DNA of 64,000 nucleotides from Mycolicibacterium goodii. Lineage in GTDB: Bacteria; Actinomycetota; Actinomycetes; Mycobacteriales; Mycobacteriaceae. Where the stretch lies: assembly GCF_001187505.1 (NCBI RefSeq), contig NZ_CP012150.1, forward strand, positions 4,464,001 through 4,528,000, written 5' to 3'. Of this stretch, positions 1-12,947 are shown piece after piece. The translations under genes and the position numbers were made by a program. Each line of letters starts with the position of its first letter. Within the stretch, counting starts at the first letter, position 1. Under the pieces are notes generated by a model, which was given only the letters and a program-made list of their open reading frames with translations, did no database searches and was not told the origin of the DNA.

Positions 1-73
1 TCCGCACGACACCCTTCGGGTCGGTGTTCGTGCGGGCGACCAGGTCGAATGTCTCGTGTTTCGGCGCGTGAAT
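1..73 (-). CDS. 5' end of a DUF402-type protein (partial, runs off the window)
   Basis: Read on the minus strand from about base 73, this stretch encodes [20 protein letters not shown] followed by GVVR. That looks like the N-terminus of the small DUF402-like proteins found next to uvrB in mycobacteria. An in-frame stop lies four codons upstream of the ATT and no ATG, GTG or TTG lies between, so the start is either the ATT at 71-73 or further inside the gene. Only the first residues are visible. It is divergent from uvrB. The family call rests on resemblance from memory. Confidence 0.45.
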   Translation of the reverse strand, partial: MHAPKHETFDLVARTNTDPKGVVR

Positions 74-110
74 GGCGTCAGCCTACGCGGTGGGTGAACA
101 TCATCGGAAC

Positions 111-133
111 TTGTCGGTGCGCGGTCCTACCCT
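111..133 (+). promoter_or_regulatory. RecA-independent DNA-damage promoter (RecA-NDp type, PafBC) of uvrB
   Basis: TTGTCGGTG at 111-119, an 8-base spacer, then TACCCT at 128-133. This is an exact fit to the mycobacterial RecA-NDp consensus TTGTCRGTG-N8-TANNNT, recognised through PafBC. The -10 ends 7 bases before the ATG at 141, so the transcript should be leaderless. That also excludes the longer reading frame that begins at 72, because it would contain the promoter. Confidence 0.85.
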
Positions 134-140
134 GGTGAAC

Positions 141-2300
<2,160 letters not shown>

Positions 2301-2307
2301 GCCGGCC

Positions 2308-2338
2308 TTGACCTCAACCGCGGTTCACCTTCTAGCGT
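2308..2338 (+). promoter_or_regulatory. Promoter of the MFS gene, leaderless
   Basis: TTGACC at 2308-2313 and TAGCGT at 2333-2338 (19-base spacer). Six bases separate the -10 from the GTG at 2345, so the gene has its own leaderless start just after uvrB. Confidence 0.55.
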
Positions 2339-2344
2339 GACGTC

Positions 2345-3733
2345 GTGACTGAAACCGCGGCGGCCGAGGCCGCAGGCACCTGGCGGCACCTTCTGGGCCG
2401 GCGGAACCTCGGGGCGTCGACCGTGCTGGCGGGCGGTGTGCTGCTGTACGCCACCAACGAGTTCCTCACGATCAGCCTGCTGCCGAGCGCGGTGGCCGAC
2501 ATCGGTGGTCAGCGGTTCTATGCGTGGGTGACGACGGTGTATCTCGTCGCCTCGGTGGTTGCGGCGACGACGGTGCACTCGGTGTTGATGCGGCTGGGGC
2601 CGCGACTGGCGTATCTCGCGGGGCTCACGGTGTTCGGCGCGGGCAGCCTCGGGTGTGCGCTCGCGCCCAGCATGCAACTGCTGCTCGCCGGTCGGCTCGT
2701 ACAGGGTTTCGCGGGCGGTCTGCTCGCCGGTCTCGGCTACGCCGTCATCAACACCGCGTTGCCGAACACGTTGTGGACCAAGGCTTCTGCGTTGGTTTCC
2801 GCGATGTGGGGGGTCGGCACCATCGTCGGCCCGGCATCGGGTGGTCTGTTCGCGCAATATTCGTCGTGGCGGTGGGCGTTCGGTGTGCTGGTGATCCTCA
2901 CCGCGGCGATGGCCGTTCTGGTTCCCATCGCGTTGCCCGGCCGGGGCGGCGATACCGTTGTGCCGCCGCGTGTTCCGGTGTGGTCCCTGGCGTTGCTCGG
3001 TGCCGCGGCGATGGCGGTCAGTGTTGCCGGTATCCCGCACGATGTTCGTGCCACGGCCGCTCTGCTGCTCGTCGGCGTGGCCCTCGTGGTGGCGTTCATC
3101 GTCGTCGACCGGCGGGTGCGGGCATCGGTGCTGCCGCCCAGTGCATTTGGTCCGGGCCCGCTCAAGTGGATCTATGTGACCCTCGGCGTGCTGATGGCCG
3201 CCACGATGGTCGACATATATGTGCCGTTCTTCGGGCAGCGCTGGGCGGGATTGCCTCCCGTCGTGGCAGGCTTTTTCGGCGCGGTGCTGTCGGTCGGGTG
3301 GACCGTCGGCGAGATCACCAGCGCCTCACTGCAGAACGGCAGGACCATCCGGCGCACGGTTGCCGTGGCTCCGCTGGTGATGGCACTCGGACTCGTGATG
3401 GGGGCGGTGTTGATCCGCAACGGCATGCCGATCTGGTTGGTGGTGCTGTGGGCGGTGGCCCTGGTGATCACCGGCGCCGGCATCGGCATGGCCTGGCCGC
3501 ACCTGTCGGCGTGGGCGATGAGCAGTGTCGACGATCCGGCCGAAGGGCCCGCTGCCGCCGCGGCGATCAACACGGTCCAGCTGATCTGCGGTGCCTTCGG
3601 CGCCGGATTGGCGGGTGTGGTGGTCAATCTCGTCAACATCGGCAGCCCCTCGGCCGCCACCTGGCTTTTCGTTGCGTTCGCCGCCCTCGCCGCGGTCGCC
3701 GCCCTCGCCTCGATGCGCGCCGTGCGCCGGTAG
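2345..3733 (+). CDS. MFS drug-efflux-type transporter
   Basis: A 462-residue polytopic membrane protein with about 12-14 hydrophobic segments, a short cytoplasmic N-terminus and a typical major-facilitator N-half (LPSAVADIGG after the first helix, LGPRLAYLAG in the loop 2-3 position, GPASGGLFAQ in helix 5). It resembles proton-coupled drug exporters, and its position matches Rv1634 downstream of uvrB in M. tuberculosis. The substrate cannot be read from sequence. The GTG start is supported by the leaderless promoter; it lies 44 bases after uvrB and may also be read through from it. Confidence 0.85.
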   Translation: MTETAAAEAAGTWRHLLGRRNLGASTVLAGGVLLYATNEFLTISLLPSAVADIGGQRFYAWVTTVYLVASVVAATTVHSVLMRLGPRLAYLAGLTVFGAGSLGCALAPSMQLLLAGRLVQGFAGGLLAGLGYAVINTALPNTLWTKASALVSAMWGVGTIVGPASGGLFAQYSSWRWAFGVLVILTAAMAVLVPIALPGRGGDTVVPPRVPVWSLALLGAAAMAVSVAGIPHDVRATAALLLVGVALVVAFIVVDRRVRASVLPPSAFGPGPLKWIYVTLGVLMAATMVDIYVPFFGQRWAGLPPVVAGFFGAVLSVGWTVGEITSASLQNGRTIRRTVAVAPLVMALGLVMGAVLIRNGMPIWLVVLWAVALVITGAGIGMAWPHLSAWAMSSVDDPAEGPAAAAAINTVQLICGAFGAGLAGVVVNLVNIGSPSAATWLFVAFAALAAVAALASMRAVRR

Positions 3734-3785
3734 CTCCGGTTTCGGTGGCGCCTGCGTGCGCGTCACCTCGCCCTGCACCGCGACC

Positions 3786-3839
3786 GTGCGCGTCTGCCCC
3801 TCGACACGCCGCCTTTTGCCAGCAGTCGGCGCACGCTCG
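3786..3839. repeat. Extragenic 54-base repeat, copy A
   Basis: This 54-base stretch in the gap 3734-3934 aligns without gaps to 49026-49079 in the argG-argH gap, with about two thirds identical positions (37/54 by hand). The ends (GTGCG and GCACGCTCG) are best conserved and are inverted relative to each other. Nothing else is recognisable in this roughly 200-base gap. Confidence 0.5.
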
Positions 3840-3934
3840 CGGGCGACGAGCGCGCGCTGACGTCGGCGTCAGATGCAATCACCGCGATCCGAACGCTGGA
3901 ACGCCCACGCGTGCACTGGCATGGTGAATGTGCT

Positions 3935-4005
3935 GCGGGTGTGGCTGAGTGGCTAGGCAGCGGCCTGCAAAGCCGTCCACACGGGTTCGAATCCCGTCAC
4001 TCGCT
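3935..4005 (+). tRNA. tRNA-Cys (anticodon GCA)
   Basis: A 71-base cloverleaf: acceptor GCGGGTG (3935-3941) pairs with CACTCGC (3998-4004), anticodon stem GCGGC/GCCGT with loop CTGCAAA, and T arm ACGGG-TTCGAAT-CCCGT. The discriminator base is T; CCA is not encoded. The GCA anticodon assigns cysteine. Confidence 0.95.
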
Positions 4006-4011
4006 CGAAGG

Positions 4012-4045
4012 GGAACGCTCTCCTGCACGCGCAGGAGAGCGTTCC
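4012..4045 (+). terminator. Strong hairpin terminator after tRNA-Cys
   Basis: A perfect 15-base-pair stem (4012-4026 with 4031-4045) closed by the loop ACGC, starting 7 bases after the tRNA. It has no U tract, as is common for mycobacterial terminators. Confidence 0.75.
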
Positions 4046-4114
4046 GGCCGGCGCCACGGCCGAGCCGGACGGACCCGCCGCGAACGTCACGGGCATCACC
4101 CGAATAATGCTGAA

Positions 4115-4978
4115 ATGCCCTTGCCGCAATTAGCTGACGTCCTCGCGACGCTCGACATCACCGACTGTGGTCCCGACAAGTTCGTCGCCACCCAGATCGA
4201 CAACGAGCAGCACCACATCATCGGTGGCCACATCTCGGCACAGGCGCTGATGGCGGCGAGCCGCACCGCGGCGGGACGGGTTCCCAACAGCCTGCACGTC
4301 TATCTGCTGCGGGCCGGCGACGCCCGAAATCCCGTCGAGATGCAGGTGGTGAACCTGCGCGACGGCGGGACGCTGTCGACGCGGCGCGTGACCGCTCGGC
4401 AGGGCGACGAAGTGCTGCTGGAGGCGCTGGTGTCGCTCAGCGACCCGGCCGGCACCGTGGAATACCAGCAGGCGCGGCCCGACGTCCCCGCACCGGAGGA
4501 TCTGCCCTCGGTGGAGGAACAGCTGAGCGGATACGCCGACGAACTCGACGGCTTCTGGGTGAAACCGCAGTGGATCGAGCGGCGCTACGTCGACGCGCCC
4601 CCGCGTCTGGCGCTCGATCAGCCCGAACCGCCCGCACGGACCCGGATGTGGTGGCGCCCAGTCGAATCGATCCCCGACGATCCGGTGCTCAACTGCTGCC
4701 TGCTCACCTACGCGTCGGGTACATCGCTGCTGGAAACCACGGTGACCATGCGGCGGACGACACAGGTTTCGACCTTCTCGGCGTTGATCGACCACACCGT
4801 GTGGTTCCAGCGGCCCGCCGACCTGTCCGATTGGGTATTGTCAGACCAGGTGTCGCCCAGCGGGATTCACGGACGCGGCCTGGCATCGGGAACGATGTAC
4901 AACCGGTCCGGTGAGCTGGTGTGCACCGCGACGCAGGAGATCTACTTCGGTCGCGGCCCGCGCACCGGCCGGTCCTGA
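4115..4978 (+). CDS. tesB: Acyl-CoA thioesterase II (TesB family)
   Basis: Hydrolyses acyl-CoA to free fatty acid and CoA in the cytoplasm. The 287-residue protein has the double hot-dog layout of TesB: an N-terminal half with IGGHISAQALMAASRT (about 36-51) and a C-terminal half ending in GIHGRGLASGTMYNRSGELV and TQEIYF, which contains the conserved glutamine near the C-terminus. The frame is open upstream to 3911, but that would run through the tRNA and its terminator, so the ATG at 4115 is used. No close partner gene. The family is clear; chain-length preference is unknown. Confidence 0.9.
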   Translation: MPLPQLADVLATLDITDCGPDKFVATQIDNEQHHIIGGHISAQALMAASRTAAGRVPNSLHVYLLRAGDARNPVEMQVVNLRDGGTLSTRRVTARQGDEVLLEALVSLSDPAGTVEYQQARPDVPAPEDLPSVEEQLSGYADELDGFWVKPQWIERRYVDAPPRLALDQPEPPARTRMWWRPVESIPDDPVLNCCLLTYASGTSLLETTVTMRRTTQVSTFSALIDHTVWFQRPADLSDWVLSDQVSPSGIHGRGLASGTMYNRSGELVCTATQEIYFGRGPRTGRS

Positions 4979-5274
4979 CGATCCGCGCGAAATCGTGTGA
5001 GCCGCATTACAACCCGGGTGTGATGCCGATGAGGTCGATCACTCGAACCCGGTCGGACCGAATCCGGCGACTCCGCGGCCCGCGGCGTCAACTGCGTCAC
5101 GGTGCGCCCCGATCGACGTTTCCAGTGGTTAACATCGGGGCCAACAGACGTCACGTGGCATGAACCGCGCTTGGTTTGCCTGCTGTGCGTGCGGGTGTCG
5201 TGATTCGCACCCCAGCGCTGCCTGCACCGGTTACTGTCTCGGGTGGCGTTGCAACTGACAGTGGGAGGGTATGG

Positions 5275-5718
5275 ATGAGCGCATATCAAACCGTGGTGGT
5301 CGGCACGGACGGATCCGATTCGTCGTTGCGTGCGGTGGACCGCGCCGGTCAGATTGCCGCCGCATCGAACGCAAAGTTGATCATCGCCACCGCTTACTTC
5401 CCGCAGAGCGAAGACTCGCGCGCCGCCGACGTGCTCAAGGACGAGGGCTACAAGATGGCGGGCAACGCGCCCATCTACGCCATCCTGCGTGAGGCCAACG
5501 ACCGCGCCAAGGCCGCCGGCGCCACCGACATCGAGGAGCGCCCCGTGGTCGGCGCCCCGGTCGACGCGCTAGTCGAACTGGCCGATGAGGTCAAGGCCGA
5601 TCTGCTGGTCGTCGGCAACGTCGGTCTGAGCACGATCGCGGGCCGCCTGCTCGGCTCGGTTCCGGCGAATGTGGCACGCCGGTCCAAGACCGACGTGCTC
5701 ATCGTCCACACCAGCTAG
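5275..5718 (+). CDS. Universal stress protein, cAMP-binding type
   Basis: A single 147-residue UspA domain. The nucleotide-binding signature G-2X-G-9X-G-S is present near the C-terminus (GNVGLSTIAGRLLGSV), and the N-terminus reads VVVGTDGSDSS. Position and sequence match Rv1636 of M. tuberculosis and its M. smegmatis orthologue, which are reported to bind cAMP and act as a cAMP sink. The ATG at 5275 follows a GGGAGGG ribosome site. The 296 bases upstream (4979-5274) hold no gene I can support. M. tuberculosis has a mannosyltransferase gene (Rv1635c) here that this genome lacks at this site. Confidence 0.92.
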   Translation: MSAYQTVVVGTDGSDSSLRAVDRAGQIAAASNAKLIIATAYFPQSEDSRAADVLKDEGYKMAGNAPIYAILREANDRAKAAGATDIEERPVVGAPVDALVELADEVKADLLVVGNVGLSTIAGRLLGSVPANVARRSKTDVLIVHTS

Positions 5719-5721
5719 GGC

Positions 5722-6426
5722 TCACCAGCCCCGGTCACGCCACTCGGGCAGGCTCGGGCGCTCGGCGCCCAGCGTGGTGTCGTCGCCGTGCCCGGGATAG
5801 ACCACCGTGCGGTCGTCGTAGACGTCGAACACCTTGGTGGTGACGTCGCCCAGCAGCTTCTCGAAGTCGCCGGGCTTCCACGTCTTGCCGACGCCGCCGG
5901 GAAACAGGCAGTCACCGGTGAACAGGTGGGTGGGGCCGTCCGCACCGTCGGCGCCGCGCAACGCCAACGCCACCGAACCCGGGGTGTGGCCCTGTAGGTG
6001 GATGACGTCGAAGGTGAGTCGGCCGACGGTGATCTTGTCGCCGTCGGCGAGGATCCGGTCTGGCTCGACGGGCAGCGCCTCGGCGTCGAGGGCGTGCGCG
6101 GCGGTCGGTGCGCCTGTGGCATCTGTCACGGCTTGCAGCGCCAGCCAGTGGTCCTGATGGCGGTGGCTGGTCACGATCAAAGACACCTTCGGTGTGTGCT
6201 GGTTGACGAGCCCGATGATCGTGTCGGCGTCGTTGGCCGCGTCGATCAGCAGCGTCTCGCCGGTAGATCTGCAGGTCACCAGGTAGCAGTTGTTGTCCAT
6301 GGGACCCACCGACACCTTGACGATCGAGGCGTCGGCGAGGGTGCGACGCGCCGCCGTCCGGGGCTCGACGTGTCCGGTGTAGGTGTCGTCGACGGTGATG
6401 CTGGATGGGGTCTCGGAGGGGGTCAT
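5722..6426 (-). CDS. Metallo-beta-lactamase-fold hydrolase (glyoxalase II-like)
   Basis: A 234-residue MBL-fold enzyme. The metal-binding motif HxHxDH is visible as TSHRHQDHW, followed by [12 protein letters not shown] (third-metal histidine) and the late histidine in YPGHGDD. It resembles glyoxalase II and persulfide dioxygenase relatives; the substrate is unknown. It corresponds to Rv1637c. It is convergent with the usp gene (3-base gap) and divergent from uvrA. The reading frame stays open far upstream opposite uvrA, but the start is set at 6426 because a TACGGT -10 (6433-6438, minus strand) stands 6 bases before that ATG. Confidence 0.88.
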   Translation of the reverse strand: MTPSETPSSITVDDTYTGHVEPRTAARRTLADASIVKVSVGPMDNNCYLVTCRSTGETLLIDAANDADTIIGLVNQHTPKVSLIVTSHRHQDHWLALQAVTDATGAPTAAHALDAEALPVEPDRILADGDKITVGRLTFDVIHLQGHTPGSVALALRGADGADGPTHLFTGDCLFPGGVGKTWKPGDFEKLLGDVTTKVFDVYDDRTVVYPGHGDDTTLGAERPSLPEWRDRGW

Positions 6427-6432
6427 AGCGCC

Positions 6433-6438
6433 ACCGTA
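6433..6438 (-). promoter_or_regulatory. -10 box of the MBL hydrolase gene, leaderless
   Basis: TACGGT on the minus strand, 6 bases before the ATG at 6426. It lies back to back with the uvrA damage promoter. Confidence 0.55.
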
Positions 6439-6444
6439 TCGGGC

Positions 6445-6467
6445 TTGTCGGTGGTGGCGCATAGCAT
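6445..6467 (+). promoter_or_regulatory. RecA-independent DNA-damage promoter (RecA-NDp type, PafBC) of uvrA
   Basis: TTGTCGGTG at 6445-6453, an 8-base spacer, TAGCAT at 6462-6467: again an exact fit to TTGTCRGTG-N8-TANNNT. I see no LexA box (TCGAACN4GTTCGA-like) in the 120 bases before uvrA. Transcription should begin near 6472-6475. Confidence 0.87.
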
Positions 6468-6546
6468 GGGCATGAACTGCGTCATGCGGGGTACAGCGCA
6501 TGTCCGGACCGCATGTCTGGACCCTCGCCGACCAGGAAGGAAACCG

Positions 6547-9441
<2,895 letters not shown>

Positions 9442-9451
9442 CCGGTCGGGT

Positions 9452-10057
9452 TCACCCCAGTCGCGGCGGCGGTTGCGGCAGCGGATGGGCGCCTTCGGGC
9501 CGCAGCCCGTCGAACAGGATCCCGAGGTAGCGCCGCCACAGGTCCGGCGACGGGTCCGGCAGGTTCTCCACGATGTGGATCGGTGCGCACATCATCAGGA
9601 ACACGTCGGCCCCGGTGATGTCGGCGCGGATGGCGCCGGCCTCGCGCGCGGCGCCGACGAGTTGCTCGACGTACCCGTGCAATTCGTCGCGGATCCTGGT
9701 GACCGACGAGTCGTCCGCGCTGGCCGCCTGCAGGAACGTCAGGTTGTGCTGTCGACGCTGATCGGCGGCGACCGTGAGGAAGTCGCGCAGGGCGGCGCCG
9801 GGATCCGGGGCGCCGACGAGGTCACGGGCCACCTCGACGAGGGTGGAGACGTGGCCGGTCACGATCGCCGCGATCAGATCCTCTTTGGTTGGAAAGTGCC
9901 GGAACACAGTCCCTTTCGCCACTCCCGCCCGGCGGGCGATGTCGGCGACCGAGGCGGCGAGGCCGTGTTCGGCGAATTCCTCCTCGGCGGCGGCGAGCAG
10001 CGCCTCGCGGTTGCGCGTCGCGTCGGCGCGTGCCGGTCTGACCGTTGACGTCACCAC
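9452..10057 (-). CDS. TetR-family repressor
   Basis: A 201-residue regulator. The N-terminal TetR helix-turn-helix (about 20-65) is clear: ALLAAAEEEFAEHGL, then VADIARRAGVAKGTVFRHFP. The C-terminal ligand domain is unassigned. It is transcribed divergently from the SDR gene across 91 bases that hold two GACC...GGTC palindromes, so it very likely represses both itself and the SDR. The start codon is GTG at 10057; GTG at 10054 is an alternative. The inducer is unknown. Confidence 0.9.
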   Translation of the reverse strand: MVTSTVRPARADATRNREALLAAAEEEFAEHGLAASVADIARRAGVAKGTVFRHFPTKEDLIAAIVTGHVSTLVEVARDLVGAPDPGAALRDFLTVAADQRRQHNLTFLQAASADDSSVTRIRDELHGYVEQLVGAAREAGAIRADITGADVFLMMCAPIHIVENLPDPSPDLWRRYLGILFDGLRPEGAHPLPQPPPRLG

Positions 10058-10071
10058 CCGAGACTATCAAG

Positions 10072-10101
10072 TTGACCGATCGGTCATGTTATATCTAGTC
10101 T
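10072..10101 (+). promoter_or_regulatory. SDR promoter overlapped by TetR operator
   Basis: TTGACC at 10072-10077 and TAGTCT at 10096-10101 (18-base spacer). The -35 lies inside operator 1, and the predicted start (about 10108) lies inside operator 2. Confidence 0.6.
10073..10086. promoter_or_regulatory. TetR operator 1
   Basis: TGACCGATCGGTCA is a perfect 14-base palindrome covering the SDR -35 box. It shares GACC-N4-GGTC with operator 2. Confidence 0.75.
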
Positions 10102-10104
10102 GAC

Positions 10105-10130
10105 TGAAGATGACCGGGTGGTCATCTTCA
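10105..10130. promoter_or_regulatory. TetR operator 2
   Basis: An inverted repeat with 11-base arms TGAAGATGACC / GGTCATCTTCA around GGGT. Its centre is 38 bases from that of operator 1, and it covers the expected SDR transcription start. As RNA it could also form a hairpin in the SDR leader. Confidence 0.75.
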
Positions 10131-10148
10131 GTGAAACCGGGAGGGTTG

Positions 10149-10862
10149 ATGAAACTTTCTGGCGCCACCGCGCTTGTCACGGGCAGCAACCGGGGCCTCG
10201 GCCACCACCTCGCCGTCGAACTCGTTCGGCGCGGCGCCAAGGTGTACGCGACCGCGCGGCGCCCCGAACTCATCGATGTGCCCGGCGCGGAGGTGTTACC
10301 GCTCGACATCACCGATCAGTGGTCCGTCGAGGCCGCCGCAGCGGCCGCCGACGATGTCGACGTCGTGATCAACAACGCCGCCTACACCGACGGCGGCAAC
10401 CTCGTCACCGGTGACCTCGCCAACATCCGGGCGACGATGGATTCGAACTTCTACGGCACGCTGGCGGTGATCCGGGCCTTCGCGCCGATCCTGGCCCGCA
10501 ACGGCGGCGGAGCCATCCTCAACGTGCTGTCGGCCACGGCGTGGAGCACGGTCGAGGGCAACACGGCCTACGCCGCCGCCAAGTCCGCGCAGTGGGGGCT
10601 GACCAACGGGGTTCGCGTCGAACTGGCCGGCCAGGGCACCCAGGTCGCCAGCCTGGTGCCCGGCCTGATCCGCACCGACACGCTGCTCGAGTTCGCCCAC
10701 AAGGCCGGGATCGATCTGCCCGAGGAGCTGATGAACGACCCCGCCGACCTCGCCCGGATGGCCCTCGACGGACTGGAAGCCGGCGAGATCGAGATCGTCG
10801 ATCAGCTGGGCGCACAGACCAAGGCCGCGCTCGCGGGCCCACCCGTCGCGCTCAGCTTGTGA
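10149..10862 (+). CDS. Short-chain dehydrogenase/reductase
   Basis: A 237-residue SDR. The cofactor motif TGSNRGLG is at about 11-18, the NNAA motif follows strand 4, and the catalytic YAAAK with its upstream serine (LSATAW) is present. The acidic or basic residues after strand 2 (ATARRPE) suggest NADP(H). The substrate is unknown. The ATG at 10149 has GGGAGGG in front; the longer frame to 10110 would contain operator 2 and is rejected. It is the likely target of the divergent TetR protein, a usual pairing for detoxifying oxidoreductases. Confidence 0.9.
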   Translation: MKLSGATALVTGSNRGLGHHLAVELVRRGAKVYATARRPELIDVPGAEVLPLDITDQWSVEAAAAAADDVDVVINNAAYTDGGNLVTGDLANIRATMDSNFYGTLAVIRAFAPILARNGGGAILNVLSATAWSTVEGNTAYAAAKSAQWGLTNGVRVELAGQGTQVASLVPGLIRTDTLLEFAHKAGIDLPEELMNDPADLARMALDGLEAGEIEIVDQLGAQTKAALAGPPVALSL

Positions 10863-10865
10863 GCG

Positions 10866-12032
10866 TCACCTCGACAGCGGCGCCGGGAACCGCGGCTTGA
10901 CCCGCACCTCGCAGAGCCATTCGGTGAGTTCATCGGCCTTGCGTTGCAGTGCTTTGCGGGCCGCCCCGCCGACATCGGCGGCCAGCCGCACCTGCACACG
11001 ACCGTCGCTGCCGTGCGTCCACGCTCCGACGACCCGGCCGTCGACCCACGCGGTGGGGCCGGCATTGCCGTTGCGGTCGAACACCTGATCCCGCAGACCG
11101 TCCAGATACCACTCCCGGTCGAACCAGCCCATGGTCGTGACGTCGAGACCGGGCAGCAGCGCCACCCAGGATTCGGCACGCGGCTCGGGTTCGACGTCAT
11201 CGGGAAGCACATACCCGCGCCCCGAGCCCTCCAGTTCGACCTCGACGGCGTCGACGTCACGCAGCGCGTGGCGGGCCCACGTCAACGTGTGGCCGAACCA
11301 CCACTTGATGTCGGCGACGGTCGCCGGGCCGAACGCCGCGAGCCAGCGGCGCACCAGTTCCGCGCGGGCGTCGTCGGCGGGGGCGGGGACGTATGTCGAG
11401 CCCAGCCAGTCGGCAGTGCTCGCCCAGCGCGGCCGCGACACCGTCCACGAGCCCTCGTTCGGTCCCCGCATGATCTCGCCGTGCACGCCCATTACCGTCA
11501 GAATCCTTGGCGCCAAGGGTGTCTCACCGCCGTAGCTCTTGCCCGGCGCCGGGTCGTAGCTGCCTGCCAGCTCGGGCAGGGCCGCCCGCAACTGTCTGGC
11601 GCTGGTCGGGCCGTGCTCCTCGAGATGGCGCAGCACCGCCGCCCTGGCGACCTTCACCCAGGTCTCGCCGTCCGGCTCCAACCCGGCATTGTGGGCATCC
11701 GCGACCAGTTTGCGTAGTTCGTTGGCGGCCACCCGGTCGCTGGCACCGGACTGGATGCCCGGCAGATCGTCGACGCCGACCAGCCACAGGGTGCGTCGCA
11801 TCGCGAGGTGTTTGACGACGGTGCGGTGGTCGTAGAGCCCGGTGTCCAGATCGGCGACCGCGAAGCCCGGAAGTCGTGCCCACAGCGACAGATACGGCGT
11901 CGCAGGGTCGGTGGCGTGCAGACCGACGAAGCTGCGGACGGTGTCGGTGAGGGATCCGGCAGGGTTCTCAGGGCTCAGGAAATGCCGTCGCGCGAGCCGG
12001 GCCCGACGCTCGGCGTTCGTGAAAATGCGCAT
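10866..12032 (-). CDS. Winged-helix DNA-binding domain protein (HTH_42 / YcaQ-like)
   Basis: A 388-residue protein matching the winged-helix superfamily that includes the E. coli YcaQ DNA glycosylase: an N-terminal helical part with FVGLHATDPATPYLSLWAR (about 36-54), a central region with GPTSARQLRAALPE, and C-terminal GWFDREWYLDGL. Members are crosslink or alkylation glycosylases or are uncharacterised, so a repair role is only a possibility. It starts 3 bases after the small gene at 12036-12278, in one operon. Its stop is 3 bases from the convergent SDR stop. Confidence 0.75.
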   Translation of the reverse strand: MRIFTNAERRARLARRHFLSPENPAGSLTDTVRSFVGLHATDPATPYLSLWARLPGFAVADLDTGLYDHRTVVKHLAMRRTLWLVGVDDLPGIQSGASDRVAANELRKLVADAHNAGLEPDGETWVKVARAAVLRHLEEHGPTSARQLRAALPELAGSYDPAPGKSYGGETPLAPRILTVMGVHGEIMRGPNEGSWTVSRPRWASTADWLGSTYVPAPADDARAELVRRWLAAFGPATVADIKWWFGHTLTWARHALRDVDAVEVELEGSGRGYVLPDDVEPEPRAESWVALLPGLDVTTMGWFDREWYLDGLRDQVFDRNGNAGPTAWVDGRVVGAWTHGSDGRVQVRLAADVGGAARKALQRKADELTEWLCEVRVKPRFPAPLSR

Positions 12033-12035
12033 CCC

Positions 12036-12278
12036 TCAGGGCTTCTCGTCCTCACGCATCGATTTGCGAATCTGCTCAAGGCGTTCGGCGGCCGCACGTT
12101 GACGTTCCTCGAACTGCTCCTCGACGCGCCTGCCCTCCGGGGTCTCGGCCGCAAGCTCGGAAGACCCTACCGCGGTGCCGTACCGGGTCTCGACCTTCTC
12201 CCGTACCGCATCGAACGTCGGCACACCACCCTCGGTGTAGCCGGTCTCCTCGGGCTCTGGTGCGGTTTGATCGCTCAT
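12036..12278 (-). CDS. Small acidic hypothetical protein
   Basis: 80 residues and highly charged. The N-terminus is acidic and proline-rich (MSDQTAPEPEETG), and the C-terminal half is a continuous charged helix (EEQFEERQRAAAERLEQIRK), probably a short coiled coil. No signal peptide or membrane segment. I do not recognise the family. It is the first gene of a two-gene operon with the winged-helix protein. The ATG at 12278 is the first start after the divergent lipoprotein promoter region; the frame remains open upstream but without mycobacterial-like protein sequence. Confidence 0.65.
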   Translation of the reverse strand: MSDQTAPEPEETGYTEGGVPTFDAVREKVETRYGTAVGSSELAAETPEGRRVEEQFEERQRAAAERLEQIRKSMREDEKP

Positions 12279-12402
12279 GAGCCCACGGTACCGGTCGCGA
12301 CCTGCGGCAATCGAAACTTCTTGGGATCGGTAGCCGACCGCGCGCCATTGACTTGAGGCACGACGGAGCCATCGGGGCGACGCGGAAGGTAAGGGGACGA
12401 AC

Positions 12403-12879
12403 ATGAATCGAGTCATCGCGGGAACCATGGGACTGCTCGCGGCGGGCACCATCCTGGTCGGCTGCTCGGACGACAAGCCGCAGGCCGCGCCGAGCCCGGC
12501 CGCCGCCGACGTGAAGACCGGCGGGAACACCCAGGTCAAGGTCGACGGCAAGGATCTTCCCGGTCTCGACCTCAACTCGGTGACCTGTGTCAAGCAGGGC
12601 GGGCGGATCAACGTGGCCAGCGCCGCGATCGGCGGACAGCAGGGCCTGGGTGTGGTGATGACCGACGAGGCCAGCCCGAAGGTCGAATCGCTCGGTCTGG
12701 TCTACGACGGCAGCGCACTCGCGGTGAGCGAGAACATGGGCGTCAAGGTCGGGTCGGCCAAGGTCGCGGTCGACGGCGACACCTACACCATCACGGGTGA
12801 GGCCTCCGGGGCGGACATGAATAACCCGATGGCCGGGATGATCTCCAAGCCGTTCACCATCACGGTGAACTGCAGCTGA
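12403..12879 (+). CDS. LpqH-family (19 kDa antigen-like) lipoprotein
   Basis: A 158-residue secreted lipoprotein. The signal peptide MNRVIAGTMGLLAAGTILVGC ends in the lipobox LVGC, with lipidation expected on Cys21. It is followed by a polar linker (DDKPQAAPSPAAA) and a beta-rich domain with paired late cysteines (VTCVKQGG and the C-terminal VNCS), as in the mycobacterial 19 kDa antigen family. It is anchored on the outer face of the membrane; the molecular role of the family is unsettled. The start has a GGGGA ribosome site. A strong hairpin follows the stop. Confidence 0.88.
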   Translation: MNRVIAGTMGLLAAGTILVGCSDDKPQAAPSPAAADVKTGGNTQVKVDGKDLPGLDLNSVTCVKQGGRINVASAAIGGQQGLGVVMTDEASPKVESLGLVYDGSALAVSENMGVKVGSAKVAVDGDTYTITGEASGADMNNPMAGMISKPFTITVNCS

Positions 12880-12888
12880 TCTTCCCGG

Positions 12889-12930
12889 GCGGCGGGCGTG
12901 CCACCGACTCTCGTCGGGCACGCCCGCCGC
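12889..12930 (+). terminator. Hairpin terminator after the lipoprotein gene
   Basis: A 14-base-pair perfect stem, 12889-12902 with 12917-12930, loop of 14 bases, followed by TTCCTT. It separates the lipoprotein from the TPR-CHAT operon, whose -10 starts only 6 bases later. Confidence 0.7.
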
Positions 12931-12935
12931 TTCCT

Positions 12936-12941
12936 TATGAT
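12936..12941 (+). promoter_or_regulatory. -10 box of the TPR-CHAT operon, leaderless
   Basis: TATGAT, 6 bases before the GTG at 12948. The operon therefore has its own leaderless promoter directly behind the preceding terminator. Confidence 0.65.
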
Positions 12942-12947
12942 GCGACG

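Noticed and set aside
3911..4114. N-terminal extension of the thioesterase
   Set aside because: It would translate the tRNA-Cys gene and its terminator.
6427..6546. LexA (SOS) box at uvrA
   Set aside because: No TCGAAC...GTTCGA-like site found; the RecA-NDp motif explains damage control.
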